Assembly (NCBI GenBank): GCA_945906815.1
Contig: CAMDRT010000008.1
Location: 62,001 to 126,000, forward strand
Length of the DNA stretch: 64,000 nucleotides
From: Bordetella parapertussis
GTDB taxonomy: Bacteria > Pseudomonadota > Gammaproteobacteria > Burkholderiales > SG8-41
Direction of reading: 5' to 3'
Of this stretch, positions 54,524-62,987 are shown piece after piece. Position 1 is the first letter of the stretch. Every line of letters begins with the position of its first letter. The notes below the pieces were generated by a model. It made no database searches, was not told the origin of the DNA, and was given only the letters and a program-made list of their open reading frames with translations. The position numbers and the translations under genes were made by a program.

Positions 54524-54545
54524 AGGCAATAGTCAAGGCCTGACC
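54524..54545 (+). repeat. RAYT-flanking 22-base repeat, right copy
   Basis: AGGCAATAGTC followed by AAGGCCTGACC lies 24 bases upstream of the RAYT start, inverted relative to the left copy. The AGGCCT core is a palindrome. Solo relatives are at 24496 and 50421. Confidence 0.8.
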
Positions 54546-54608
54546 CTATCTCTCTTGACAATTATCGACTAGCCTTAATACAATCTTCTCTTCAAAGAGA
54601 TAAATCTC

Positions 54609-55570
54609 ATGCGCGAGTGGCTAACGTTATGCTTGATCTTGTTCTCCGTCCTTGCGCAGGCTGCGGACGGATATCCCGCTAGGCCGATCCGCATCATCAT
54701 CACCGTCGTTCCCGGCGGTGGCGCTGACATCACAGCGCGCGCCATTGGCCAGAAGCTGACCGAGGCGTGGGGCCAGCAAGTGATCGTGGACAACCGCCCA
54801 GGCGGTAACGGCATTGTGGGCATGGTCATCGCGGCGAACGCCAATGCGGAGGCTATACCCTGGTCCTGGGCACGATCGGGCCGGTCGCGGTGAATCCCAG
54901 CCTGTACAGCAAGCTTCCCTACGATCCCGTCAAGGATTTCGTTCCTGTCGCGCGCGCGGTGTCCGCGCTGAACGTTCTCGCCGTGCATCCGTCGTTACCG
55001 GTGAAATCAGTGGAAGAGTTCATCGCGCACGCCAAGGCGCATCCTGGAAAGCTCAACTATGGCTCCTCCGGCGTGGGTTTTGCGGATCATCTCGCGGGAG
55101 AGCTTTTCAGCACGCTCGCGGGCGTGAAGATGCAGCACGTCCCTTACAAAGGCGGCGCACCGGCGATGATCGATCTTGTTGGCGGCAATATTCAGCTCAT
55201 CTTCGCGACGGTGTCTACTGCGCTGGCCAGCATGAAAGCGGGCAGAATACGGCCGCTTGCGATAACTTTCGCAAAACGCGTCGGCGAATTTCCGGACCTG
55301 CCCACCATCGCGGAGGCCGGCGTGCCCGGGTTCGCCGTGGACAACTGGTACGGCTTCCAGGCACCGCGCGGCACGCCCAAGGCCATCGTGACCCAGCTGC
55401 ATTCTGGAATCAATCGCGCGCTTGAGTTGCCCGACGTCAGGGAACGACTGGCTGGATTGGGGATATTTCCCTTTACGCTGCCGACGCCGGAAGCCTATGG
55501 CGCATACATCAAGTCCGAGATTGCGAAATACGCGAAAGTAATCAAGGCATCAGGCGTTCGCATCGACTAA
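54609..55570 (+). pseudogene. Bug-family substrate-binding protein, interrupted by a frameshift
   Basis: The first frame (54609-54893) encodes a signal peptide, IIITVVPGGGADITAR and VIVDNRPGGNGIVGMVIAANAN; the second (to 55570) continues with NPSLYSKLPYDPVKDF, LNYGSSGVGFADHLAGELF and the usual C-terminus. At about 54848 the expected GYTLVLGTIGPVAV appears only after removing one base's worth of shift (one base lost in AATGCGGAGGCTATACC). Read through, the protein would be ~320 residues and intact. This is either a recent pseudogene or a sequencing error. It lies 40 bases beyond the right RAYT repeat. Confidence 0.82.
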
Positions 55571-55599
55571 GCTGGGAAGGATGGAAGGTGTCATGTCCG

Positions 55600-56550
55600 T
55601 TACTGCGGTTTGATCTTCGCCGCCGTCACAATACGACCCATCGCCACCGTATCCGCCGCGAGAAACGCGTCAAACTCCGCTGGTTTCAACGTGAACTCCT
55701 CCGCCCCCAGTTGCCGGTAGCGTTCGCGCACTTCAGGCAGTCTGAAGGTGCGCGTGATTTCATGGTGTAATTTGCTGATCACCGCGCGCGGCGTTTTACG
55801 GGGTGCGAGTATGCCTATCCAGAATGAATGTTCGCCTTCCGGCATACCGGCTTCCGCGGCTGTGGGCACGTCGGGCAGTTGCGCCATGCGCGATTTGGCG
55901 CTCACGATCAGGCCCTTCAGCCGCCCATCCTTCAGTAGCGGCACCGCGGTCCCCGCCGGCATGTAAATCCAGTCGAGCCTGCCCGCGACCAGTTCCACCA
56001 GCACTTCTGTCGTGCCCTTAAACGGCACGTGGTTGGCCGTGATGCCAGCGCCCATCATGAGTTTTTCGGTATGCAAATGCGTGCCGCTGCCGACGCCGCC
56101 GGACGCAAAGTTCAAGCCACCGGGCCTGGATTTTGCGGCGGCGATCAAGTCCTTCAACGTCGACCAGTTGCGCTGGGGCGGCACCAATAGCACGCTGGGC
56201 AATTCCGCCAGCGTCGCCACCGCGGCAAAATCCTTGACCGGATCGAAGGGCAGATTGGCATAGAACCACGTCATCCCCGATTGCGCCGACGCGGTGAGCA
56301 GCAGCGTATGCCCATCGGGCTCACTGCGCGCCACGATGCCCGCGGCAATGGTGCCGCCCGCGCCGCCGCGATTGTCGACGACGATAGATTGCCCCAACTG
56401 GCGCGACAGCGGCTCGCTGATGGTGCGCCCAATCACATCGCTGGAGGTGCCGGGTGTGGCGATGCCGACAATGCGGATGCTTTTGGTCGGAAACGATTGC
56501 GCTTGCGCCACGGTGGCGCACAGCAGCAGTATCACAAACAGAAAATGCAT
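55600..56550 (-). CDS. Bug-family TTT substrate-binding protein
   Basis: A 316-residue receptor with signal peptide (LFVILLLCATVAQAQ). The domain has IVGIATPGTSSDVIGR (variant first loop), IVVDNRGGAGGTIAAGIVARSEPDGHT and LNFASGGVGSGTHLHTEKL. AAAGGA precedes the ATG. It is convergent with the frameshifted Bug gene and downstream of the MetE-like gene on the same strand. Ligand unknown. Confidence 0.9.
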   Translation of the reverse strand: MHFLFVILLLCATVAQAQSFPTKSIRIVGIATPGTSSDVIGRTISEPLSRQLGQSIVVDNRGGAGGTIAAGIVARSEPDGHTLLLTASAQSGMTWFYANLPFDPVKDFAAVATLAELPSVLLVPPQRNWSTLKDLIAAAKSRPGGLNFASGGVGSGTHLHTEKLMMGAGITANHVPFKGTTEVLVELVAGRLDWIYMPAGTAVPLLKDGRLKGLIVSAKSRMAQLPDVPTAAEAGMPEGEHSFWIGILAPRKTPRAVISKLHHEITRTFRLPEVRERYRQLGAEEFTLKPAEFDAFLAADTVAMGRIVTAAKIKPQ

Positions 56551-56580
56551 TTTAAGCTACGTCCTTTTGTATACTTATCA

Positions 56581-57603
56581 TCAAGATTGCAAATACGCGC
56601 GCACCCTGCGCGCGCCCTCCACCAGCGCGTGCAACTTGGCCCGTGCCACCTCACGCGGCAACGCGCCGCAACCACAATCGGGGGCTGCGATCAGCCGCTC
56701 CGCTGGCACCACTTCCAACGCCGCGCGCAGCCGCTTTTCCACGATGTGCGGTGTTTCAATCTCCTCACGCCCGACATCGATCACCCCCAACTGAATAATT
56801 TTCCCTGGCAGCATTTGCAGCAGCTTGGCGGGCAAATCCGGTTCGGCGAATTCGAGCGAATATTGCTGCGCCTTGCCCTGAGCAAGCGCCGGCAAAATTT
56901 CGTCGTAGCCATGTTTCCATTCTTTGCCCCCGCTTTGGCGTGAACGATAGCCGTAACACACGTGCACGCAAGTCTTCACCGTAACGCCTTCGAATGCGCG
57001 ATCCATCGCTTGCACGCCCCAGGTATGCACTTGCTGCGGCAGGCGCGTGATCGACGGTTCGTCGATTTGCACCATGTCGCAGCCCGCCTCCGCCAGCGCG
57101 CGAATTTCTTGATTGAGCGCGTCGGCAAACGCAAATGCCAGCGTGCGTTCGTCGCCGTAATAGTGATCGGCCACGCCATCGACCAGCGTGCAGGGGCCGG
57201 GCAGCGTCATTTTGATCGGCCGCTGGGTCAGTTTGCGCAGGGCGTGAAAATCGTTCAGCGTGTGATGCGTGCGCAGCGAAACCGGCCCGGTAACGCGCGG
57301 CACCTGCGACAGCGCTTTGCCGCCGCGCCGCCTGCGCTCTCCGAGATTGACGAAATCGACGTGGTGAAGCTGCGCCAGAAAATAACTGAAATGCGTCGGG
57401 CGGCGCTGTTCGCCGTCACATACGATGTCGATGCCCGCGCGCTCCTGATCGGCAAGCGCAAGCCGTGTCGCATCGTCGAAGGCCTCTGCCAGTGCTGTGC
57501 CCGACAGCCGCCATTTTTCGGTGATGCTGAACCACTCGGATGTCAACCAGCCCGGCTTGGGCATGCTGCCGATGAGCGTGGTGGGCAATAACGGCAGACT
57601 CAT
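56581..57603 (-). CDS. Cobalamin-independent methionine synthase-like (MetE C-domain) protein
   Basis: The 340-residue protein corresponds to the C-terminal catalytic barrel of MetE. Features are LIGSMPKPGW at the start, VQIDEPSITR, the zinc-ligand segments CVHVCYG, YSLEFA and PDCGCGALPREVA. It lacks the N-terminal folate-binding barrel of full MetE, so methyl transfer from methyltetrahydrofolate triglutamate is unlikely; related stand-alone proteins use other methyl donors or act on small thiols. GGAG lies upstream of the ATG. It precedes a Bug gene on the same strand. Confidence 0.85.
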   Translation of the reverse strand: MSLPLLPTTLIGSMPKPGWLTSEWFSITEKWRLSGTALAEAFDDATRLALADQERAGIDIVCDGEQRRPTHFSYFLAQLHHVDFVNLGERRRRGGKALSQVPRVTGPVSLRTHHTLNDFHALRKLTQRPIKMTLPGPCTLVDGVADHYYGDERTLAFAFADALNQEIRALAEAGCDMVQIDEPSITRLPQQVHTWGVQAMDRAFEGVTVKTCVHVCYGYRSRQSGGKEWKHGYDEILPALAQGKAQQYSLEFAEPDLPAKLLQMLPGKIIQLGVIDVGREEIETPHIVEKRLRAALEVVPAERLIAAPDCGCGALPREVARAKLHALVEGARRVRAYLQS

Positions 57604-57643
57604 GATCTATCTCCAACGGGCAACATGCCATTGTGGTATCGCA

Positions 57644-58780
57644 TTACAGCGGGAAATTACCATACTTCGCCATGAACGCCCGATCAATGCCATCCTTCCA
57701 GCGCCATACCCAGTTGCCGCGACATGACCACGGCCCCCACGACGCGATGGCATGACGCTCGCCGCTGCTGATCAAGGCCAGCGCGCGCTTTTGTGGGGTG
57801 TATGCAAGCAACGCAGCATCGCCACTGAGCGCGCGCCGCAAATTCTGCGCCAGCACTGGGCCCTGCCGTACTGCGTACACGCCCGACTTCGGATACACCA
57901 CCGCTTCGACCGTGGCACAGTCGCCCACGGCAAACACGCTCTCATGGCTGGAGGATTGTAAGGTTTTGTTTACATTTATAAATTTGGCATGGTTCAAGGC
58001 TAGCCCGCTGTGCTCCAGCCACCCCGGCGCAGCGGCGCCGGTGACCCACACCACGGCATCGGCGGCGAGGCGCTGTTCAGCGTTGCCGGCGCTGCTGACG
58101 CTCAGCGCATTGGCTGCTACCCGGGTCACCCGCGACGCGCGATGCAACGTGACGCCTTTGCGCGCGAGACTGCGTTCGAGCACGGCGCGCACGCCGCGCG
58201 CATGCTGCGGCAGCAACTGCGCGGTATCGGTAATCAGGCAGTAGTCCAATTGCGGGCGCGGCTGCAGCTGTGCAAAATGGTAGTGCATCGCCAGCAGTAT
58301 CTCGACACCCGCAGCGCCCCCGCCCACCACCGCAATCGATCGCACATCGCCCGCGCGCACGCGAGCGATGAGCGTTTCCCACGCCGCCAGAAAATCGGCT
58401 ACCGGCTTTACCGCCATCGCGTGTGCGGCGACACCGGGCACGCCGTGCGCGATCGATGCGGAACCCACATTGAAGGAGGCCACCTCGTAATCTTGCGTGC
58501 GGCCATCGCTCAGGGTCAGCACGCGTCGTGCCGCGTCCAGCGTATGTGCAGCCGCCAATACCAGTCGCGCGCCGGCGAAATCCGCCAGCGGCTGCAAATC
58601 GATGTGGCATTGCTCAAACGTGTAGTGCCCTGCCACCAGTCCCGGCAGCATGCCGGAATACGGCGTGTATCGAGCGGGGCTGACCAGCGTGATGTCCACG
58701 CCCTGCGCCTTGCGCAGGCCGAATTGGCGCAGTACCTCCACATGCGCATGGCCGCCGCCGATGAGGACCAGCTTTTTCAT
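57644..58780 (-). CDS. FAD-dependent NADH-dehydrogenase-like oxidoreductase (SelD-associated type)
   Basis: The 378-residue protein has the FAD motif LVLIGGGHAHVEVL, then TPYSGMLPGLVAGHY, the NAD motif VVGGGAAGVEILLAM and VFAVGDCATVE. These blocks match the family of pyridine nucleotide-disulfide oxidoreductases found alone or fused to selenophosphate synthetase (TIGR03169). No redox-active CxxxxC is seen, so it is NDH-2-like rather than a disulfide reductase. ATG 58780 is chosen for the GGGHAH start; a GTG five codons earlier is possible. Copy 8 of the AT-rich motif lies inside the gene (57955-57976). Confidence 0.85.
   Translation of the reverse strand: MKKLVLIGGGHAHVEVLRQFGLRKAQGVDITLVSPARYTPYSGMLPGLVAGHYTFEQCHIDLQPLADFAGARLVLAAAHTLDAARRVLTLSDGRTQDYEVASFNVGSASIAHGVPGVAAHAMAVKPVADFLAAWETLIARVRAGDVRSIAVVGGGAAGVEILLAMHYHFAQLQPRPQLDYCLITDTAQLLPQHARGVRAVLERSLARKGVTLHRASRVTRVAANALSVSSAGNAEQRLAADAVVWVTGAAAPGWLEHSGLALNHAKFINVNKTLQSSSHESVFAVGDCATVEAVVYPKSGVYAVRQGPVLAQNLRRALSGDAALLAYTPQKRALALISSGERHAIASWGPWSCRGNWVWRWKDGIDRAFMAKYGNFPL
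57955..57976 (-). repeat. AT-rich AAACAA-N4-TTRY motif, copy 8 (inside flavoprotein gene)
   Basis: On the minus strand the sequence reads AATGTAAACAAAACC then TTACAAT, in sense orientation, encoding NVNKTLQ in an otherwise GC-rich gene. The flanking ATTTATAAATG is also AT-rich. Confidence 0.45.
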
Positions 58781-58839
58781 GGAGGTGCAAAACACCTGCG
58801 GAAAACGGATAATCCGCCATTCTATAGACAGGAGTCTCC

Positions 58840-59841
58840 ATGCGCCGCGTCACATTGACACAATATCTGGTCGAACAGCAACGCAAACAGGATGTCGTTT
58901 CGGCGGACCTGCGCCTGCTGATCGAAGTGGTTGCAGGCGCCTGCAAGTCCATCAGCAACGCCATCAGCAAAGGTGCGCTGGCCGGTGTGCTGGGGGGGGC
59001 CGGCACCGACAACGTGCAGGGTGAGGCGCAGAAAAAGCTCGACGTGATCGCCAACGACGTGGTGGTGGAAGCCACCGAATGGGGTGGCCACCTCGCAGCG
59101 ATGGCTTCCGAAGAAATGGATTTGCCGTTGTCGATTCCGCAGCATTATCCCAAGGGCGAATATCTGCTGGTGTACGATCCGCTCGACGGCTCGTCGAATA
59201 TTGATGTCAATGTGTCGGTGGGCACGATTTTCTCGGTGCTGCGTTGCCCCGAGGGTGTGCGTGACCCGGATGAAAAAGCATTCCTGCAGCCGGGCGCCAA
59301 ACAAGTGGCGGCGGGGTTCGCGGTCTACGGTCCGGCGACGATACTGGTGCTCACCGTCGGCAACGGCAGTGTCGGCTTCACGCTGGATCGCGACACGGGT
59401 AGCTGGATACTGACGCAGGAGAAAATCGAGATTCCTGCCGACACGCAGGAGTTCGCCATCAACATGTCAAACATGCGCAACTGGACGCCGCCCATCAAAC
59501 GCTACATCAACGAATGTCTCGAAGGCAAAACCGGGCCGCGCGGCAAGGATTTCAATATGCGCTGGGTGGCATCGATGGTGGCGGACGTGTACCGCATACT
59601 GACGCGCGGCGGCATTTTCATGTATCCGGTCGACGCCAAACACACCGAAGGCCGTTTGCGGCTGCTCTACGAAGCCAACCCCATGTCCTTCATCGTCGAG
59701 CAAGCCGGCGGCGCCGCCATCAACGGCCCGCAGCGCATCATGGATGTGCAGCCTTACAAATTGCATCAGCGTCAGGGTGTGATACTGGGGTCGAAGCATG
59801 AAGTGGAATTGGTGGGGCGCTACTATAGCGAAAAGCAATAA
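58840..59841 (+). CDS. fbp: Fructose-1,6-bisphosphatase class 1
   Basis: The 333-residue protein has the metal and substrate motifs of type I FBPase: [28 protein letters not shown] and [19 protein letters not shown], plus [20 protein letters not shown] near the end. It hydrolyses fructose 1,6-bisphosphate in gluconeogenesis, which suits a bacterium living on organic acids. It is divergent from the NDH-like gene and followed by cinA 34 bases later. Confidence 0.96.
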   Translation: MRRVTLTQYLVEQQRKQDVVSADLRLLIEVVAGACKSISNAISKGALAGVLGGAGTDNVQGEAQKKLDVIANDVVVEATEWGGHLAAMASEEMDLPLSIPQHYPKGEYLLVYDPLDGSSNIDVNVSVGTIFSVLRCPEGVRDPDEKAFLQPGAKQVAAGFAVYGPATILVLTVGNGSVGFTLDRDTGSWILTQEKIEIPADTQEFAINMSNMRNWTPPIKRYINECLEGKTGPRGKDFNMRWVASMVADVYRILTRGGIFMYPVDAKHTEGRLRLLYEANPMSFIVEQAGGAAINGPQRIMDVQPYKLHQRQGVILGSKHEVELVGRYYSEKQ

Positions 59842-59875
59842 TCGGCTGACCGAGCCTTACTCTAAAAACACATTT

Positions 59876-61144
59876 ATGCATATCGAAGTCATCTGCACCG
59901 GCGACGAAGTTCTCACCGGAAAAATCGTCAACAGCAACTTCAGTTACATCAGCCAGAAGCTCGAAGACTTCGGCCTGACACTGACGTGGGAAACCACGGT
60001 GGGTGATGATCGCGACAGCCTGTTGCTCGCGTTTCAACTCGCCGGCCAGCGTGCCGATGCGGTAATCGTCAACGGCGGACTCGGCCCGACGGTGGACGAT
60101 CTGTCGCAGGAAATCGCCGCCAAGGCCGCGGGCGTTGCGCTCGCGCTCAATGAAGCATGGCTGGCGACGATGGAAGCGTATTTCGCCAAACGCGCGCGCG
60201 TGATGCCACCCAACAATAAAAAACAGGCCCTGCTGCCAGCGGGTGCAGAGGTGCTGGACAACCCCATCGGCACCGCCTGCGGCTTCGCGGTGACTATCGG
60301 CAAAGCGCGTTTTTATTTCACCCCCGGTGTGCCGCGTGAATTGCGCCGCATGCTGGAAGAGCAGATCATTCCGCGCCTGCTGGCCAAAGCCGGCAAACAG
60401 ACGGCGGTGTTTTTAAAGCGCTTTCACTCCTACGGCATCGGCGAGTCGCACGCGGATACCTTGCTCGCCGGGGTGGAAGCGCTGGCGCCGGACGGCAGTG
60501 TAAAGCTGGGCTTCAGAGCGCATTACCCGCAACTGGAAACCAAACTCACGGCGCGCGGCGCCGACATCGACGCCATTCGCCGCGCCTTGGCGCCGGTGGA
60601 AAGCGAAGTGCGCAAACGCTTGGGCAACTTTATTCTGGCTGAAGATGACCGCACGCTGGAAGGTGTGGTGCTGGCCGAACTGGCGAGTCGCAACGGCACG
60701 CTGACGCTGGTGGAGTCCTTCACCAGCGGACAAATCGCGTCGCGCATTGCGCATCTGCCGGGCGCGGAAAAAATCGTGCGCCGGGGCATAGTGGCACGCG
60801 AGCTGTCCGAGGTGTGCGCCGCGACCGGGATGCAAGAGGTGCCTGCCGCCATCACCCAAGAAACCGCCGCAGTGGTGGCGCGCGCTGCGCTGGCGCATAC
60901 CCTAGCCACGCACGCGCTGGTGGTGCTGGTTGATCTGGATGAAGGCGCGGATCGCATTGAGTTCGCGGGCACTGTGTGCCTGGCCATAGCGACCGCCGAC
61001 AATGTTCAATCACGTCGCAGCCGCATCGTCGGTGGCCGCGACTGGGTACGTCTGGGCGCGGTCGAAATGGGGCTGGATTGTCTGCGCCGTTATTTGCAGG
61101 GGCTGCCGGTCAACGAGCGCATTGATTTCGAAAAGGTGGAGTGA
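59876..61144 (+). CDS. cinA: CinA-family protein with degenerate C-terminal deamidase domain
   Basis: The 422-residue protein has a normal N-terminal MoaB/CinA domain (EVICTGDEVLTGKIVNSN, VIVNGGLGPTVDDLSQE, YFTPGVPRELRRML). The C-terminal PncC-like domain aligns only weakly: the usual AESCTGG is VESFTSG (S281 kept), the Tyr/Lys segment VTYSNEAK is replaced by VARELSEV, and GIAGPDGG by DLDEGADR. NMN deamidase activity is therefore doubtful, while ADP-ribose pyrophosphatase-type activity of the N-domain could remain. ATG 59876 gives the family start. Confidence 0.85.
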   Translation: MHIEVICTGDEVLTGKIVNSNFSYISQKLEDFGLTLTWETTVGDDRDSLLLAFQLAGQRADAVIVNGGLGPTVDDLSQEIAAKAAGVALALNEAWLATMEAYFAKRARVMPPNNKKQALLPAGAEVLDNPIGTACGFAVTIGKARFYFTPGVPRELRRMLEEQIIPRLLAKAGKQTAVFLKRFHSYGIGESHADTLLAGVEALAPDGSVKLGFRAHYPQLETKLTARGADIDAIRRALAPVESEVRKRLGNFILAEDDRTLEGVVLAELASRNGTLTLVESFTSGQIASRIAHLPGAEKIVRRGIVARELSEVCAATGMQEVPAAITQETAAVVARAALAHTLATHALVVLVDLDEGADRIEFAGTVCLAIATADNVQSRRSRIVGGRDWVRLGAVEMGLDCLRRYLQGLPVNERIDFEKVE

Positions 61145-61644
61145 ACTTAAAACCGGCCGCTCAGCCACAGAGAGCACCGAGGAACACAGAGAAAACCGGT
61201 GCTTGCACGCGCTCGTCACACGCACCTGTTTGGGGAGAGGGACCATCGCTCCAACTTGTTGATTGACCTCTGTAAACTCTGTGTGCTCACAAGAAACAAA
61301 ACGCTATTATTCACTCTGTGGCCAAATGCTTTTTCTAGGATTACTGATACCAACAACGCTCGTCTCCCCGGCGTACGCCGGGGTCCAGAAACGTACTGGA
61401 TGCTGGCCTACGCCAGCATGACGAGGTGGTTGAGGGTTGCCCCTCACAAGAAACAAAACGCTATCATTCACTACCCCGCCCCATGTTTCTTTGCGACCGC
61501 CTGGCCCGCGCGCGGGATTGGGAGGCTCTGTGGCTAAATGCTTTTTCTAGGGTGAACGCACGGCAAAGACACGGCCGCCAATAATGACTTTGAATGATGC
61601 CTTTGCCGAGCCGTTGATTGGTTTGCTCGCAGTGCCCCACGGCA
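61145..61644. other. 500-base gene-free region with direct repeats and hairpins
   Basis: No credible gene is seen. Near-identical 30-base segments beginning CTCACAAGAAACAAAACGCT occur at 61286-61315 and 61443-61472. A second pair ending AAATGCTTTTTCTAGG occurs at 61314-61339 and 61526-61551. In the first copy the two parts are contiguous; in the second they are separated by about 53 bases of GC-rich sequence. Between the copies lies a CCCCGGCGTACGCCGGGG hairpin (about 61366-61383) and a second stem around TGCTGGCCTACGCCAGCA. Confidence 0.75.
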
Positions 61645-62610
61645 TTACTCTACCTTGATCCCCACTTCCCTGATAATCTTCGCCCAGGTGCCGAATTCGC
61701 GCTTGATGAACGCGGCAAAATCCTCCGGCGTATTGGCTACCGGTTCGGCACCCAGCGTAATGATGCGCTCACGCACTTCGGGAATCGCCGCCGACTTGGC
61801 GATGGCCTGATACAGGCGATCAATTGCCGCGCGCGGCGTGCCTGCGGGCACCAGCGCACCGTTCCACTCGTTCGCCTCAAAGCCCGGCACCGCGGACTCG
61901 GCAATGCTCGGCACCTCGGGCAATGCGACGCTGCGTTTGAGGGTGGTCACGCCGAGCGCGCGCAGCTTGCCGCTTTTGAAATGTTGCAGTGACGACGGAA
62001 TGGTAGCGAACAACAACCCCGTTTCTCCGGACAGCAGCGCGATCACCGCCGGCCCGCCGCCCTTGTACGGCACGTGCGTCATCTTGATGCCGGTCATCGA
62101 GCTAAAGCGCTCGGTGGCCAAATGATTGGCGCTGACATTGCCTGCCGACGCGTAATTCAACACGCCCGGTTGGGCCTTGGCCAAAGCAATCAATTCCTTC
62201 ACCGATTTCGCCGGCACCGACGGATGCACCGACAGCACCAGCGTCACTACCGACATCAGCGACACCGGCAGCAAATCCTTTTCCGAATCGAAAGGCATTT
62301 TTTTGATCAGGCTCGGGTTCGCGCAAAACGTGAGATTAGCGATGCCGACAGTATGGCCGTCGGGCTGCGATTTCGCCGCGATGTCCAGACCGATGGTGGA
62401 GGAGCCGCCGGGACGATTTTCAACAATCACCTGTTGGCCGAGAATTTCGCTCATGCGCGGCGCGAGTATGCGCATCACCACGTCGGTGGAACCGCCCGGC
62501 GCATAGGGCACGACGGCGCGGATGGCGCGTGTGGGGAAGGTTTGTGCGGTGGCGGCGCTGATGCAGACCGCAGGCGCCAGGCAAAACGTAAGCATTTGTT
62601 TTAATTGCAT
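61645..62610 (-). CDS. Bug-family TTT substrate-binding protein
   Basis: A 321-residue receptor with signal peptide (MLTFCLAPAVCISAATAQ). The domain has AVVPYAPGGSTDVVMR, VIVENRPGGSSTIGLDIAAKSQPDGHT and LNYASAGNVSANHLATERF. GAGGAG precedes the ATG. Copy 7 of the AT-rich motif spans codons 2-9. It is the eleventh Bug locus in the window and is followed by no transporter gene. Ligand unknown. Confidence 0.9.
   Translation of the reverse strand: MQLKQMLTFCLAPAVCISAATAQTFPTRAIRAVVPYAPGGSTDVVMRILAPRMSEILGQQVIVENRPGGSSTIGLDIAAKSQPDGHTVGIANLTFCANPSLIKKMPFDSEKDLLPVSLMSVVTLVLSVHPSVPAKSVKELIALAKAQPGVLNYASAGNVSANHLATERFSSMTGIKMTHVPYKGGGPAVIALLSGETGLLFATIPSSLQHFKSGKLRALGVTTLKRSVALPEVPSIAESAVPGFEANEWNGALVPAGTPRAAIDRLYQAIAKSAAIPEVRERIITLGAEPVANTPEDFAAFIKREFGTWAKIIREVGIKVE
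62585..62606 (-). repeat. AT-rich AAACAA-N4-TTRY motif, copy 7
   Basis: On the minus strand the sequence reads AATTAAAACAAATGC then TTACGTT, in sense orientation in the first codons of the Bug gene (QLKQMLTF). Confidence 0.5.
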
Positions 62611-62987
62611 TTAACTACTCCTCAATGAATCGACCACGATCACATCAGCGATCCGACAGGGCATCAGTTGTGGCACGCCGCGGCCGCTAATCACAAACGG
62701 GGCAAGAAAATAACCCACGCGAGTATCAGGCACGCACTGCGCTAACGCAACCCAGTCCCTGCCTGCCGGTTGGGGTGACAAAGGAACTCCAAGATCAAAC
62801 GATTTCAACCACAGAACACACGGAATACGTGGAAAGAACAGCAAGCAGGATTTGTCCGTGTGTTCCGTGTAGTCCGCGGTTAATGGGTTTGTTGAGGTTC
62901 GCAAGCTCACCCCAAGCTGCAACGGCTACAGACTATGCTTTAATGCGGCCTGCTTGCGTTCACGACATCTACATTAGGAGTTTTTGC
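62611..62987. other. 377-base divergent intergenic region with a fold-back repeat
   Basis: No gene is seen. It holds the leaders of the Bug gene (minus) and the Gfo/Idh/MocA gene (plus). A fold-back pair with arms at 62808-62834 (AACCACAGAACACACGG...) and 62856-62882 (...CCGTGTAGTCCGCGGTT) resembles the periodic hairpins of the 29-41 kb block. Confidence 0.6.
62808..62882. repeat. Fold-back hairpin (ACACACGGA type)
   Basis: The 27-base arms pair at most positions and contain the near-repeated unit ACACGGAA/ACACACGGA. It lies about 105 bases upstream of the Gfo/Idh/MocA start. Confidence 0.7.

Noticed and set aside
54609..54893. Separate small protein of 94 residues
   Set aside because: Its sequence is the N-terminal part of a Bug receptor and continues in another frame immediately downstream, so it is one interrupted gene.
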